A stretch of 64,000 bases of DNA from the NCBI GenBank assembly GCA_021463195.1, contig JAJTXZ010000008.1, positions 1 through 64,000 of the forward strand, given 5' to 3'. The notes under the pieces are model-generated. The model worked only from the letters and a program-made list of their open reading frames with translations. It searched no databases and had not been told where the DNA came from. Position numbers and translations under genes: made by a program. This document shows positions 52,240-61,587 of the stretch, one piece after another. How positions within the stretch are numbered: the stretch's first letter is position 1; every line of letters starts with the position of its first letter. This stretch comes from Anaerolineae bacterium. Lineage in GTDB: Bacteria > Chloroflexota > Anaerolineae > UBA4142 > SHND01.

Positions 52240-53781
52240 TTACGGATTGATTTGGACAATCATCGGACTCGCGCCGACATTAATGCCAATGACGCCCACG
52301 GCAGGATTTTTATCTTTTTTGGAACCATCCTGAATGGTTTTGACTTTGATCACATCCGCCTTGTTCAAAACGCCCGCGCCATTAACCACGCGCAGCGTCT
52401 GGGCTTGAAATGAGGCAAGCTTGGTTGAACGAGACCATGAACATTCCACATTCGCGCCGCGTGTTGCGCTCGCCGACCACACAACATATTTCTTGCCGCT
52501 TATGCCGCCAAAACGATACGCTTCGACGCCGGTGAAACCGCTTTTGTTGGTCAACGTCTTTTCAAAGTTATAGCCGTTCAACTCGGCGGCAAGCGTTTGT
52601 AACGCGGCGTACGAGGGTTTTTTGGACAAATCCATTCGGACGACGCCATAATCCCAATTCGGATGCGGCTCGGCATGGTCGCGGAATGTCCACCAGATGA
52701 TGCCTTCCAATTTATTCGCGGCGCCGCGCGTCAGCGTCATGGTCAAGCAGCGCGCCTGACCTTTTTCGCTCACGCCATCGTCAGATACGGGAGATGAATC
52801 TTCGCCCGTTTCGGTGACGAATAATGGCACGACGGGAATGCCAGCTTGGGTCATGAGTTTTCGCAACGCTTTGACTTTGGAGCGAAAACCGAGCGCCGGA
52901 TTCGATTTGTTCCAATAATAGGTGCCGAACAGATTATAGTAATTGAACAACGCCAGGTCCATGTATTTCTGATTATTGGGCAGCGGATTATTTTTCATGT
53001 ACTGGAACAAGTCGGGGGCAAATTTATAGTTAAACAACCCGCCACTACCGCCGCCGGGGTAACCGCTGGGCGCGGTGCTAGCATTGAAATTATCGTACGC
53101 CAGCGCGCCCATAGCAAAGCGCGCGTCATTGTCGGTCGCTGTATTCGCATCATGCACCGCTTTCCATCCAGCCGCAAGCAGCTCGGCATAATCCATATAA
53201 TCTTTGTTGCCGTTATTGTCCACATCGCCATTGTACGCCGAGCGCGCGCCGAAACAACCGCCCGTGTTGAGAGTAATGTTGCTATTGTCGAAATCCACTT
53301 CATTGTACGCCGCCCAGACACGCACGCCCGGATACCGTTCGACAAGTTTGTACAAGAGATTGGCAAACGCTTGCGTTTTGCCCGGTTTGAGAGGTCCGCA
53401 CGTTGTATTGGACGCCCATGTCGGATTTTGGTCAATATATACAACTAACGAAAAACCCGCGTCGAGCAAACGATTCAGCGTATTATCGGCGCTCGAAAAA
53501 TTATAATTGCCCTCAGTAGGTTCGAGCGAGCTCCAATAGAGCGCAATGCGTTCCCAATTTACGCCGGTCGCCGCCGCCAAGTCTGTGGTGACTTGACTCC
53601 CCGACACGACACCGCCATCGTCAATGCCAAACACGCTTGCCGCGCCGGTTGGCGCTGCGGACGAGCGCGCGGGCGTTTGCGCCCACACAGGCGTTGCCAC
53701 CTGAATAAGCGCCGCGAGAGCCAATAACGCGGCTAGCGTCAAACCGCGCGCCGCCAATTTTCGCGTTGTCCAATGTATCAT
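52240..53781 (-). CDS. Secreted glycosidase-like protein (copy 3)
   Basis: A 513-residue protein with a signal peptide (residues 1-34, cleavage after VWA) and no lipobox. The domain layout repeats the other two copies: NWERIALYWSSLEPTEG, acid/base candidate Glu161 in WAAYNEVDF, nucleophile candidate Glu324 in LFVTETGEDS, and an aromatic WWTFRDHAEP. An EF-hand-like loop (DVDNNGNKDYMDY, about 186-198) and the Cys pair CGP (about 128) and GGCFG (176) are shared. Sequence similarity over the whole length suggests recent tandem duplication. AAGGAGTG precedes the ATG. Confidence 0.75.
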   Translation of the reverse strand: MIHWTTRKLAARGLTLAALLALAALIQVATPVWAQTPARSSAAPTGAASVFGIDDGGVVSGSQVTTDLAAATGVNWERIALYWSSLEPTEGNYNFSSADNTLNRLLDAGFSLVVYIDQNPTWASNTTCGPLKPGKTQAFANLLYKLVERYPGVRVWAAYNEVDFDNSNITLNTGGCFGARSAYNGDVDNNGNKDYMDYAELLAAGWKAVHDANTATDNDARFAMGALAYDNFNASTAPSGYPGGGSGGLFNYKFAPDLFQYMKNNPLPNNQKYMDLALFNYYNLFGTYYWNKSNPALGFRSKVKALRKLMTQAGIPVVPLFVTETGEDSSPVSDDGVSEKGQARCLTMTLTRGAANKLEGIIWWTFRDHAEPHPNWDYGVVRMDLSKKPSYAALQTLAAELNGYNFEKTLTNKSGFTGVEAYRFGGISGKKYVVWSASATRGANVECSWSRSTKLASFQAQTLRVVNGAGVLNKADVIKVKTIQDGSKKDKNPAVGVIGINVGASPMIVQINP

Positions 53782-53789
53782 TTATTCAC

Positions 53790-53994
53790 TCCTTGCCGAT
53801 CGGACGAGAATTGCAGCAGCGCAATGCCGCGTCTCACGCCATCCGCCTGTCAAAAGCGCCCTGCTCGACAACAAAAATACGCAATTCGCCCACGATACCA
53901 AACAAAAATGAAATCAAGATTAAAATCAACGCGCGGCGCAAAACCAAAATTAGGCCGAGCGAAAATTCTGGCGCGCGACTCAGCGCGCCATTTT
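53790..53994. other. Intergenic region after the glycosidase cluster
   Basis: About 200 bases without a supported gene. A stem GGCGCGC-GACTCA-GCGCGCC followed by ATTTTTT (53970-53996) lies beside the stop of the gene ending at 53995. Confidence 0.45.
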
Positions 53995-53996
53995 TT
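53970..53996 (+). terminator. Possible terminator
   Basis: GGCGCGC and GCGCGCC with a six-base spacer and a T-run on the plus strand. On the minus strand the U-run is weak, so the direction is unclear. Confidence 0.4.
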
Positions 53997-55470
53997 ACGC
54001 GCGATAAAAGGGCACGATGAAAATAAATAACGCCGCCAAATTATACAAAGCTAACGCTATCGTTATAATGGCGAACCACCACACATAACGCGCCCGCGGA
54101 ATAAAACCGCGCAAGCCCAGCAAGAATAACGTCGCCAGTGGAATCAACACCGAAAACAAATAACGTCCTTGCGGATCGCCGCCCCAACCCAAATCCCAAA
54201 AGCGCACTTCTAAAGCGATGATTGTGCCGAGCGCGATGAGAACGCTCGCGCCAAACACAAACAAGACCGCGCGCCGCCACGCTTCCCACTGCGGCAGCGT
54301 CTTGAACGCGAACCACACCAGCCCGACGAACGCAAAGATCGAGAGCGCGGCAAATAGCCAGTATGCCTGCACGCCCAACGTGATATTCATCCAACCGAAA
54401 TGGCCCCACGTGCTGATAAAGAGATATTTTAAATAGCTCGCATACAATGGCAGCGCGGCGGGCGAGAGAATGCGTTCATACGATTCAAAGGGAAATTGTT
54501 CGGTGGGCAAAAACAAAAAGAGCCGCACAATATAATCATACAGTTGCGGTTGATTCACCTGCGTCCAATTCCACGCATAGAGCAAACCCACCGCGCCGAG
54601 CGTAAGCATTATGACCGTCAGCGCGAGACGCATACTTTTTTGCGATGTCGAAAGGCGCGCGCCGCCCCAATGCGTAAAACTATACGCTAAAAACGCGAGA
54701 CCGAGAATGGGCAGCGCGTACATGCCGCTGCGTTTCGCGCCCAACCCAATCGCCACGCACAACAGCAAGCCCACTGCGCGCGGCAGCGATAAACCGAGAC
54801 GGAATACGCGAGCGAGGAGAACAAACATCCATGCTAGCGCCGCTTCGACCAAATGGTCATTCATTACCGTGCTGTGCAAAAATAAATGCTGCGGCAGCAA
54901 CATCACAAATATCGGCAGAGCCAACGCCAGCGTTGGGTCATCGCGAAACAATTCGCGCCCGGCATAGTACGCCGCCAGCACAACCGCCACATTCAACGCA
55001 ATCGAAAGCAGCCGCATCGCGTACAATTGGGCGGTGATGCTGCGCCCGCTCGTCAATTCCAACGGAATCAAATATGCCAAATACGCAAGCGGCGGCTGAT
55101 GGAGTTGGTGCGCGTTTTGCGGATAGATTTTCGCGAAATCGTCGGGTAGCGGCGACACGCCGTCGGGCTTCCATGCCGAAACGCCCCATTTCCAATAACC
55201 CACCGCGTCCATCGAACGCACAATTTCCGTCATAATCTTTTTATCGGCATCACTCCAACTGACTAGGCGTCCTTTTTCGTACAACAGCCGCGCATATTCA
55301 TAATGGCGCGGCTCATCCGGGCCGCCCCAGGGCGGAATCACAGCCAGATAAATCAACCCCAACGCAAACGTAATAATCGCAAACAAAAGAGGCAGCGCGC
55401 GAAGATTCAATAGAGCTTGTTCTTGCGGGGAAAGCGGCGCCGACGCAGCCGTCACATTTAGCGAATTCAT
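53995..55470 (-). CDS. Multi-span membrane protein, DUF2142/GT-C glycosyltransferase-like
   Basis: A 491-residue protein with about 11-12 hydrophobic spans. The first extracytoplasmic loop reads AVIPPWGGPDEPRHYEYARLL, with a DE motif as in GT-C glycosyltransferases and DUF2142 members, followed by QNAHQLHQPPLAYLAYLIPLEL. These proteins use polyprenyl-linked sugars at the outer face of the membrane. The exact reaction is unknown. It lies in the polysaccharide region on the minus strand, separated by a repeat array (55525-55610) from the second sugar transferase. Confidence 0.75.
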   Translation of the reverse strand: MNSLNVTAASAPLSPQEQALLNLRALPLLFAIITFALGLIYLAVIPPWGGPDEPRHYEYARLLYEKGRLVSWSDADKKIMTEIVRSMDAVGYWKWGVSAWKPDGVSPLPDDFAKIYPQNAHQLHQPPLAYLAYLIPLELTSGRSITAQLYAMRLLSIALNVAVVLAAYYAGRELFRDDPTLALALPIFVMLLPQHLFLHSTVMNDHLVEAALAWMFVLLARVFRLGLSLPRAVGLLLCVAIGLGAKRSGMYALPILGLAFLAYSFTHWGGARLSTSQKSMRLALTVIMLTLGAVGLLYAWNWTQVNQPQLYDYIVRLFLFLPTEQFPFESYERILSPAALPLYASYLKYLFISTWGHFGWMNITLGVQAYWLFAALSIFAFVGLVWFAFKTLPQWEAWRRAVLFVFGASVLIALGTIIALEVRFWDLGWGGDPQGRYLFSVLIPLATLFLLGLRGFIPRARYVWWFAIITIALALYNLAALFIFIVPFYRA

Positions 55471-55524
55471 AACGCAGCAAGTATATCCGACACGGCGCGT
55501 ATCGCCAATCGCGTATCGTCAAGC

Positions 55525-55610
55525 GTAAATCAACAATCAGAAATCAAAAATCACCCAATCACCCAATCACCCAATTTTCAATTTCCAAGCTCTATTCTCC
55601 ATTCTCCACT
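55525..55610. repeat. Mixed heptamer/octamer array
   Basis: AAATCAA/CAATCAG/AAATCAA units at 7 bp, then three CCAATCAC units at 8 bp, then CTATTCT/CCATTCT units at 7 bp. It links the 8-bp array of 29026-29135 with the heptamer family. Confidence 0.8.
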
Positions 55611-57031
55611 CAATACGCCCCTCGCCCGCTTAACACCACCGGCACTGTTTTCGCCAAAATAACCAAATCGCGCCAAATCGAGTAATTTTCAATATAGTCC
55701 AATTCCAACTTCATCCATTCGTCAAACGACAAATCGCCGCGCCCGCTAATTTGCATCGCGCCCGTGATTCCCGGTTTCACCAACAAACGCTGGCGCTGCA
55801 ACGGCGAGTATTGTGACGCCAAGCGCATCATTTCGGGGCGCGGCCCGACGAGCGACATATTGCCCCACAACACATTGAAAAATTGCGGCAATTCATCCAG
55901 CGACGCGCGCCGCAGCCATTTACCTACGCGCGTCACGCGCGGGTCATTGCGTAATTTAAAATGCGGCTCGGACAATTCGTTCACATTCACCACTTGATCG
56001 AGCAGCGCCTCGGCATTCGCCACCATCGTGCGGAATTTGTAAATGCGAAACGGTTTGCCATATTGGCCCGCGCGCTCTTGCGTAAACAAAATCGGTCCTG
56101 GCGAATCGAGCCGAATCAGCGCCGCTAACGCCAGCATCACAGGACTGCACACAATCAAACTCAACGTCGCGCCGACCACATCCAACGCGCGTTTCAGCGC
56201 GCCATTGATGCCCGTAATCGCCGGCTCGCGCAGCGTAATCATCGGCAATCCGCGCAGCGTTTCGATGCCCGTCCGTACCGTCACCACTTCGAGCAAATCG
56301 GGCATCAGTCGCACGCGCACATGCTGCTCGCGCAGCGCCAAAATCAATTCCGCCAATTCCGCGCGCCCGCGCGTCGTCTGCGACAAAAACACATCGTCCA
56401 CATCCAAACGGGTCACCAAGCGCGCCGCGTCTTGCAGCTTGCCCAACACCGGCGCGTTAGGCAATAGATCTTCCGCCGCTGCCGCGTCACGGTCGGCGAC
56501 AAAACCGAGCAGCGTAAATTCTGGCCACGTTTTTAGATGCGTCGCCAACTCTTGCGCCGCCGTGTCCACGCCGACAATAATGGCGCGACGCGCGGACACA
56601 GGCGCGCCGCGCCGCGTGCGCCATGCGCGCGCCCCTGCGCGCCACAGCAGCGTCAATGCCACATCCAACCCAAAGAAATACGCGAACAGCGCGCGCGAAA
56701 ATAATTCCACCTTGAAAAAATAAAACGACGCCGCGAGCGCGCACACCGCAAACACGCACGCCAACAAAACCGCGCGCGCCTCGTCGCGCCATTCTTCGCG
56801 ATTGCGCCGTTCGTACGCGCCGAGAAAATAAAACACGACGCTCCACACCAACGCGACGAGCAGCAAAACACCCGCCGTCACATATTCGCGGTCCGGCACA
56901 ACGCCGAACGGCAAAATGACGCGCGCGCCCGCCGCCAATAGCATCGCCAAGACCGCGCCCGCGACATCACCCACCCACAACACAACGCCGGCGTGATGAC
57001 GCCGCGATGGCGCGCGTTCAATCCAATTCAT
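55610..57031 (-). CDS. Polyprenyl-phosphate sugar-1-phosphate transferase (second copy)
   Basis: A 473-residue WbaP/WcaJ-type enzyme. Membrane spans and a CoA-binding-like domain (AIIVGVDTAAQELATHLK) precede the catalytic domain with IYKFRTMVANAEALLDQ, LRNDPRVTRVGKWLRRASLDELPQFFNVLWGNMSLVGPRPEMM and KPGITGAMQISGRGDLSFDEWMKLELDYIENYSIW. It differs from the first copy, so it probably starts another polysaccharide or loads another sugar. ATG 57031 overlaps the next gene's stop by 4 bases. Confidence 0.93.
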   Translation of the reverse strand: MNWIERAPSRRHHAGVVLWVGDVAGAVLAMLLAAGARVILPFGVVPDREYVTAGVLLLVALVWSVVFYFLGAYERRNREEWRDEARAVLLACVFAVCALAASFYFFKVELFSRALFAYFFGLDVALTLLWRAGARAWRTRRGAPVSARRAIIVGVDTAAQELATHLKTWPEFTLLGFVADRDAAAAEDLLPNAPVLGKLQDAARLVTRLDVDDVFLSQTTRGRAELAELILALREQHVRVRLMPDLLEVVTVRTGIETLRGLPMITLREPAITGINGALKRALDVVGATLSLIVCSPVMLALAALIRLDSPGPILFTQERAGQYGKPFRIYKFRTMVANAEALLDQVVNVNELSEPHFKLRNDPRVTRVGKWLRRASLDELPQFFNVLWGNMSLVGPRPEMMRLASQYSPLQRQRLLVKPGITGAMQISGRGDLSFDEWMKLELDYIENYSIWRDLVILAKTVPVVLSGRGAY

Positions 57032-58122
57032 CGCGCATCCCAATATTGTTGAATCATTTCGCGCAACCGCGTCTTGAAATGCGGAATCGAAAACTGCTGC
57101 GCGTGCGCGCGCATCCGCTCCGCGTCAAAACAAAGCGTCGCCGCGCGCGCGATCGCGTCGGCGACCGCCGCCGCGTCCTGAACCTGAAACAAAATGCCCG
57201 TTTCGCCGTCGCGCACGCTTTCCAGCGCGCCGCCCGCCGCATACGCAATCACCGGACAGCCCATCGCTTGCGCCTCGACCAACGTGATGCCAAAATCTTC
57301 GATGCCGGGGAAAAGCAGCGCGCGCGCGCCTGCCAGTTGTTCGCGAATCACCGCCTGCGGTTGAAAACCCAAAAACTCTACGCGCGCGCCCGCGATTTTT
57401 TCCAACGCCTTGCGCTCGGTGCCATCGCCAATCACGCGCAGCGGCACATCCAATTTCTTGCACGCTTCAATCGCCAAATCAAAACGTTTGTACCGCACGA
57501 GTCGGCCCACAATCACATAATACGCGCGCGCCCGTTTTTCAAGCGGCGTGAATAAATCCAGATCAGCCGGCGGATACAACACCGCCGCGTCGCGATGATA
57601 CAGTTGACGCAGGCGGCGCGCGACAAAACGCGAATTGGCGATGAAATGGTCCACGCGCTGCGCGGCGGCGACATCCCACAGCCGCAAATGGTGCATATAG
57701 CTTGCCGCGAACGGACGCAGAAAAAATGGCAGCGCGCGAATATATTCGTACGACAAATCCCACGCGACGCGCTGACGCGATTGCGTGTACGAAATGTGCA
57801 ACGCGTCCGGCGGCGGAATCAAACCTTTGGCAATCAAACTCGACGACGACAAAATCAAATCATAGCCGGAAAAATCAAACTGTTCGATCGCGTATGGCAG
57901 CAGCGGCAAAAACATTTCATGCGTGCGCCCGGCGAATGGCAACCGCTGCACGAACGAAGTTCGCAAATCTATTTCGCGCAGCCACGCCGCGCCGCGATGG
58001 CGGTCATAAATCTGCAGCGTGTACACGGGCGCGTCGGGAAACATTTCATGCAGCACGCGCGCCACCATTTCGGCGCCGCCCATGTTGCAAAAATATTCAT
58101 GCGCCAACGCTATCCGCATCAT
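57028..58122 (-). CDS. Family 4 glycosyltransferase (mannosyl-type)
   Basis: A 364-residue GT-B enzyme starting MMRIALAHEYFCNMGGAEMVARVLHEMFPDAPVYTL. The donor half has YYVIVGRLVRYKRFDLAIEACKKLDVPLRVIGDG and GARALLFPGIEDFGITLVEAQAMGCPVIAYAAGGALESVRDG. This is close to the GT4 mannosyl/galactosyl type. ATG 58122, with the following AUG also possible. It overlaps the neighbour by 4 bases at each end. Confidence 0.9.
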   Translation of the reverse strand: MMRIALAHEYFCNMGGAEMVARVLHEMFPDAPVYTLQIYDRHRGAAWLREIDLRTSFVQRLPFAGRTHEMFLPLLPYAIEQFDFSGYDLILSSSSLIAKGLIPPPDALHISYTQSRQRVAWDLSYEYIRALPFFLRPFAASYMHHLRLWDVAAAQRVDHFIANSRFVARRLRQLYHRDAAVLYPPADLDLFTPLEKRARAYYVIVGRLVRYKRFDLAIEACKKLDVPLRVIGDGTERKALEKIAGARVEFLGFQPQAVIREQLAGARALLFPGIEDFGITLVEAQAMGCPVIAYAAGGALESVRDGETGILFQVQDAAAVADAIARAATLCFDAERMRAHAQQFSIPHFKTRLREMIQQYWDAR

Positions 58123-59291
58123 TGACCTTTTTCTCGCAACCGCTGCGCGATGAGTTCATTCAGCGTTTCAAAGCGCGCGGCCCAGGTATTTGTTTGCGCC
58201 CGCGCGCGACGCGCGGCGCTTTGCGCCGCGTCATTTTTTTCCGCCAGCGCGCGCTGAATGCTTTCGGCATAACCCAGCGCGTCAGACGCCACATACATTA
58301 CATCCCGATATTCCTCAAACACCGGCAAACCCAGCGCCGCGAGCGGTTTACCCGTCGCGAGGCATTCAAAAATTTTCGCGGGTTGAATATATTGCGAAAA
58401 CAGCGTCCGCGCGTACGGCAGCAGCAGCGCGTTCGCATGCCGCAAATACGCGGGCAATGCGGCATGCGTAATGTGTCCGAGAAAATGAACGTTGGGCGCT
58501 TTTCGCAACGCCGCGACATTCGTCCGCACAATGCCCAAAAAGACAAATTGCCACACGGGATATTCTCGCGCGAGCCGCGTCAACAATTCTAAATCCACGC
58601 GTTCGTCAATCCCGCCGAAAAAAACGAGCCGCGGCGACGGAATATTTTCGTACGCCGCCGGTTCAGGCAGCGCATCGTCCGCGAATTTTTCAAACGCGAC
58701 GCCCGGCGGAATGTAATACAGGCGCGGATTCGCGGACTGATGTTGTTCATACAAACGCGGCGAAGTGGTCAACACCAAATCCGCGTCGCGCACCAACGCG
58801 CGTTCCGATTCGGCGTAAAATGAAAAAACGCCTTTGGGATTTTCGCTGTACGCATCCACGCAATCGTAAATAACCAAACGCGGTTGCAGCTGCGCCGTCA
58901 CTTGGCGCGCCAGCGGCGTCGGCGCATAGAGCCACGCTAACGGCGCCTCCCCCTCCACCTGCGCGAGCGCGTTTCGCAGCTGGCTGGTCAGCGCGGACAC
59001 ATTGCGACGATGCGCGAAACCGATTTGTTGAAATGGATTCACGAATGGATCGAGCGCCCACACATTTTCCATCACTGCGCGCAAGCCCTGTCCGCGCGCG
59101 CGCGAACGATTTCGCAAGCGCGCTAAAATGCGTTCACGGTCTTGCCATTTCGGCATACGGATCCCAATCGGTTCGACAAATAAAACGCGATTGCCCGCGC
59201 GCGCGAAACGCGACATAAATTCCTGATGGCGCTGCCACAAATAATCCCAACTAATTGTCGAAAAGCAGACGATAGTCTGATTGCGAATCAT
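58119..59291 (-). CDS. Glycosyltransferase, GT-B type
   Basis: A product of about 390 residues. I choose ATG 59291 (MIRNQTIVCFSTISWDYLWQRHQEFMSRFARAGNRVLFVEP) because earlier codons overlap the neighbour and are not conserved. This start is typical of the GlfT/TuaH-like glycosyltransferases. The second half has SPRLVFFGGIDERVDLELLTRLAREYP and the end motif FECLATGKPLAALGLPVFEEYRDVMYVASDALGYAESIQRAL. Probably acts on the same repeat unit as its neighbours. Confidence 0.85.
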   Translation of the reverse strand: MIRNQTIVCFSTISWDYLWQRHQEFMSRFARAGNRVLFVEPIGIRMPKWQDRERILARLRNRSRARGQGLRAVMENVWALDPFVNPFQQIGFAHRRNVSALTSQLRNALAQVEGEAPLAWLYAPTPLARQVTAQLQPRLVIYDCVDAYSENPKGVFSFYAESERALVRDADLVLTTSPRLYEQHQSANPRLYYIPPGVAFEKFADDALPEPAAYENIPSPRLVFFGGIDERVDLELLTRLAREYPVWQFVFLGIVRTNVAALRKAPNVHFLGHITHAALPAYLRHANALLLPYARTLFSQYIQPAKIFECLATGKPLAALGLPVFEEYRDVMYVASDALGYAESIQRALAEKNDAAQSAARRARAQTNTWAARFETLNELIAQRLREKGQ

Positions 59292-60301
59292 GAGCGTCGC
59301 AGTTGCGCGGCGACCAAATTGGCCAAGCGTGCGCTCAGCGGCAACGCGCACGCCGCGCCGATGAACGCGGGCAAGATAAAGACGACTAGATGTAACAGAA
59401 TGGCATACGCCAGCGCGGCGCTTTCAGAGACATTATAGACACCGAGCGCCAAAATGACGAGATAGTGAAACACGCCGAGATTCGCGGGCAGCGCCGGCAC
59501 GCGCGTGCCGATTTGCAAAACGACCAGTAAAAATAGCGCCGCGCTCCAGGGCAGCGCGAACCCCAACGCCAGAAACAAAACGTAATTAACCGCGATGCCC
59601 AAGCTCCACATAACGGCGGTCCATAACAATACGGCAAACGCTTCGCGCCGCCCGCGCAAATTTTGCAAGCTCTCCAAGATACCGCGCGCAAAATCGGCGA
59701 ACCGCCGCGCGTGCGTTCCAAATAATTTTGCCTCGCCGCGCGCCAGCGTGTTTAATAACGGTTCGCGCAAACGCGTGACGCTCGCCAACACGATTATACC
59801 AAGCAACCCGCTTAACGCGCTCAAGCCCAATGAATCGCGCGCCCATTCCGGCAGCGGCGCAAAGGGCGCGAGCAGCAGAAACAAACCCAACATCACCAAT
59901 GTATCCAAAACTTTTTCAAGCGCCACCGAACCCAACGTAAATCCAACATTCAGTTTGGCGTGTTCCGCCGCCAGCGGCACGCGCGCCACCGTGCCCAATT
60001 TCGCGGGCAGCAGCGTATTTAATACATGCGCGACAAAAACAATTTGCGCCAAAAATAAATACCGCGTCGGATAGGGTCGCAACAAAATTTGCCACCGCCG
60101 CGTCGAAGCGAACATCGCGCCCAACTGCAGCCAGAACGCAAGCAAGAACCAACCTAGTTGCGCGGAAACTAACGCCGCCGCAGTGGCATCGCGATTGACG
60201 CCGCGCGCAATCACCGCAAACGCGCTAACGCTCAACAGCGCGCCAAACACCGCCGAAAACCATGCGCCGCGCGAACGCTTTTCATTTTGCGAATTACTCA
60301 T
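59288..60301 (-). CDS. Lysylphosphatidylglycerol synthase-like/AglD2 family membrane protein
   Basis: A 337-residue protein with about eight hydrophobic spans, of the UPF0104/LPG synthase TM-domain family (AglD2-like). Features include RWQILLRPYPTRYLFLAQIVFVAHVLNTLLPAKLGTVARVPLAAEHAKLNVGFTLGSVALEKVLDTLVML, typical of the family. Such proteins are thought to act as lipid or lipid-sugar flippases, but proof is limited. It sits between two polysaccharide genes, overlapping each by 4-8 bases. Confidence 0.82.
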   Translation of the reverse strand: MSNSQNEKRSRGAWFSAVFGALLSVSAFAVIARGVNRDATAAALVSAQLGWFLLAFWLQLGAMFASTRRWQILLRPYPTRYLFLAQIVFVAHVLNTLLPAKLGTVARVPLAAEHAKLNVGFTLGSVALEKVLDTLVMLGLFLLLAPFAPLPEWARDSLGLSALSGLLGIIVLASVTRLREPLLNTLARGEAKLFGTHARRFADFARGILESLQNLRGRREAFAVLLWTAVMWSLGIAVNYVLFLALGFALPWSAALFLLVVLQIGTRVPALPANLGVFHYLVILALGVYNVSESAALAYAILLHLVVFILPAFIGAACALPLSARLANLVAAQLRRS

Positions 60302-61586
60302 ATGACGCGTCGAATGACAGAGCGCGATACAGCGCAGTCAAGAGCGCGAGGAGCAGCCAAATTATTACACTCACTTTGGAGCTGACGAACACCGCGTCGA
60401 GCATCCCATGCGCTAGAAACACAATGTATCCGGCGACCAAGCCCAGCGCGAGCAGCGCGTTCGGCGTGCCGCGCGCGCGCTTTATTGTCGTCACGCCGAG
60501 CGCAAGCATTGTCGTCGTCATTCCAATAAAACAAACGAATCCGCCGATGCCATAATCCACCGCCATTTGCAAATACATATTGTGCGCGTGCGGCAGCGGC
60601 GCGTCGGGACTGTTGATAAATAGCGGATACATCACCGGAACGACTTGGGAAAATGCGCCCAAGCCAATTCCCGTAAAAGGAAAATCTTGGGCGATGTAGA
60701 GCGCGCGCGACCATAATTCAAAACGTCCCGCCGCGGTGACGGTGGAATCGTCAAGCGTAGCGAAATCCGCCGCGCGATTCGCTTCTACGCCGAGAAACGC
60801 AATGACCGCGCCAATAAGCAACGCCGCGACGAGCCAACCGACGCGCGGCTTGAGCCACAGCGCGCTAAACGCAACGCTCACGACAATGCCAATCATTGCG
60901 CCGCGCGATTGAGTCAAAACGATGATTGTCAGCAGCGTTAACGAAATGCCGAACAATGTCAAGCGCCGCCGGCGCGTTTGCTGCCAACCCCACAGCCAGC
61001 ACAATGGAACAATCGGCGCGAGCGCGCCCGCGACGATATTGGGCGTAAAGCCGCGCGGATTGAAAATCGAAAAATCAAATTTGGGAAGGTACGCGTAAAT
61101 TGGCGCGGGCAAAAATTTATCGGGCCAGCGCAAACCGAGCGCGCCCGCCAAACCCATCGCGAGCGCGAGCCCAATCAAAAGATAGAGCGTGATTGTAAAG
61201 GGCTTGGAAATTCCGCGCGCCGCGTCGACCTGGGCTGATTCGCGCGCGCGCAAACCATTGACGACGCCAAAATAGAGCGCCGCGCCGCCGACAAGTTCCG
61301 CGTACAAGCGCGCGCTCTGCGGAATATCTATCGAAATGCCGACGGCAACCAAACCCAATAATAATAACAGCGCAAGCGGCAAATCAAGCGGCGTGGCAAT
61401 AGACCAATGTCCGCGCGCGATTCGGCGCGCAATCCAAAAAAACGGAATCGCGCACAGTGTCGCCGCGAAAAACCAGAACGGGAGACTGCTTGAAATCAAA
61501 AGCGGCGCGCCATACAACCACAACAGCCAAAATTCATTATCGGCAATCAGGGTCGCAGCGCGCCGCCAAAACAAAGCACGCGTCAC
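60294..61586 (-). CDS. O-antigen ligase/Wzy-like membrane protein (second copy)
   Basis: A 430-residue polytopic protein with about 10-11 spans. The extracytoplasmic loop contains RFELWSRALYIAQDFPFTGIGLGAFSQVVPVMYPLF and PLPHAHNMYLQMAVDYGIGGFVCFIG, the Wzy_C/O-antigen ligase block with the conserved H. Together with the first copy (35885) it indicates two polymerase/ligase systems in one locus. It lies 1 base after the chain-length protein and overlaps the LPG-family gene by 8. Confidence 0.88.
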   Translation of the reverse strand: MTRALFWRRAATLIADNEFWLLWLYGAPLLISSSLPFWFFAATLCAIPFFWIARRIARGHWSIATPLDLPLALLLLLGLVAVGISIDIPQSARLYAELVGGAALYFGVVNGLRARESAQVDAARGISKPFTITLYLLIGLALAMGLAGALGLRWPDKFLPAPIYAYLPKFDFSIFNPRGFTPNIVAGALAPIVPLCWLWGWQQTRRRRLTLFGISLTLLTIIVLTQSRGAMIGIVVSVAFSALWLKPRVGWLVAALLIGAVIAFLGVEANRAADFATLDDSTVTAAGRFELWSRALYIAQDFPFTGIGLGAFSQVVPVMYPLFINSPDAPLPHAHNMYLQMAVDYGIGGFVCFIGMTTTMLALGVTTIKRARGTPNALLALGLVAGYIVFLAHGMLDAVFVSSKVSVIIWLLLALLTALYRALSFDASYE

Positions 61587-61587
61587 A

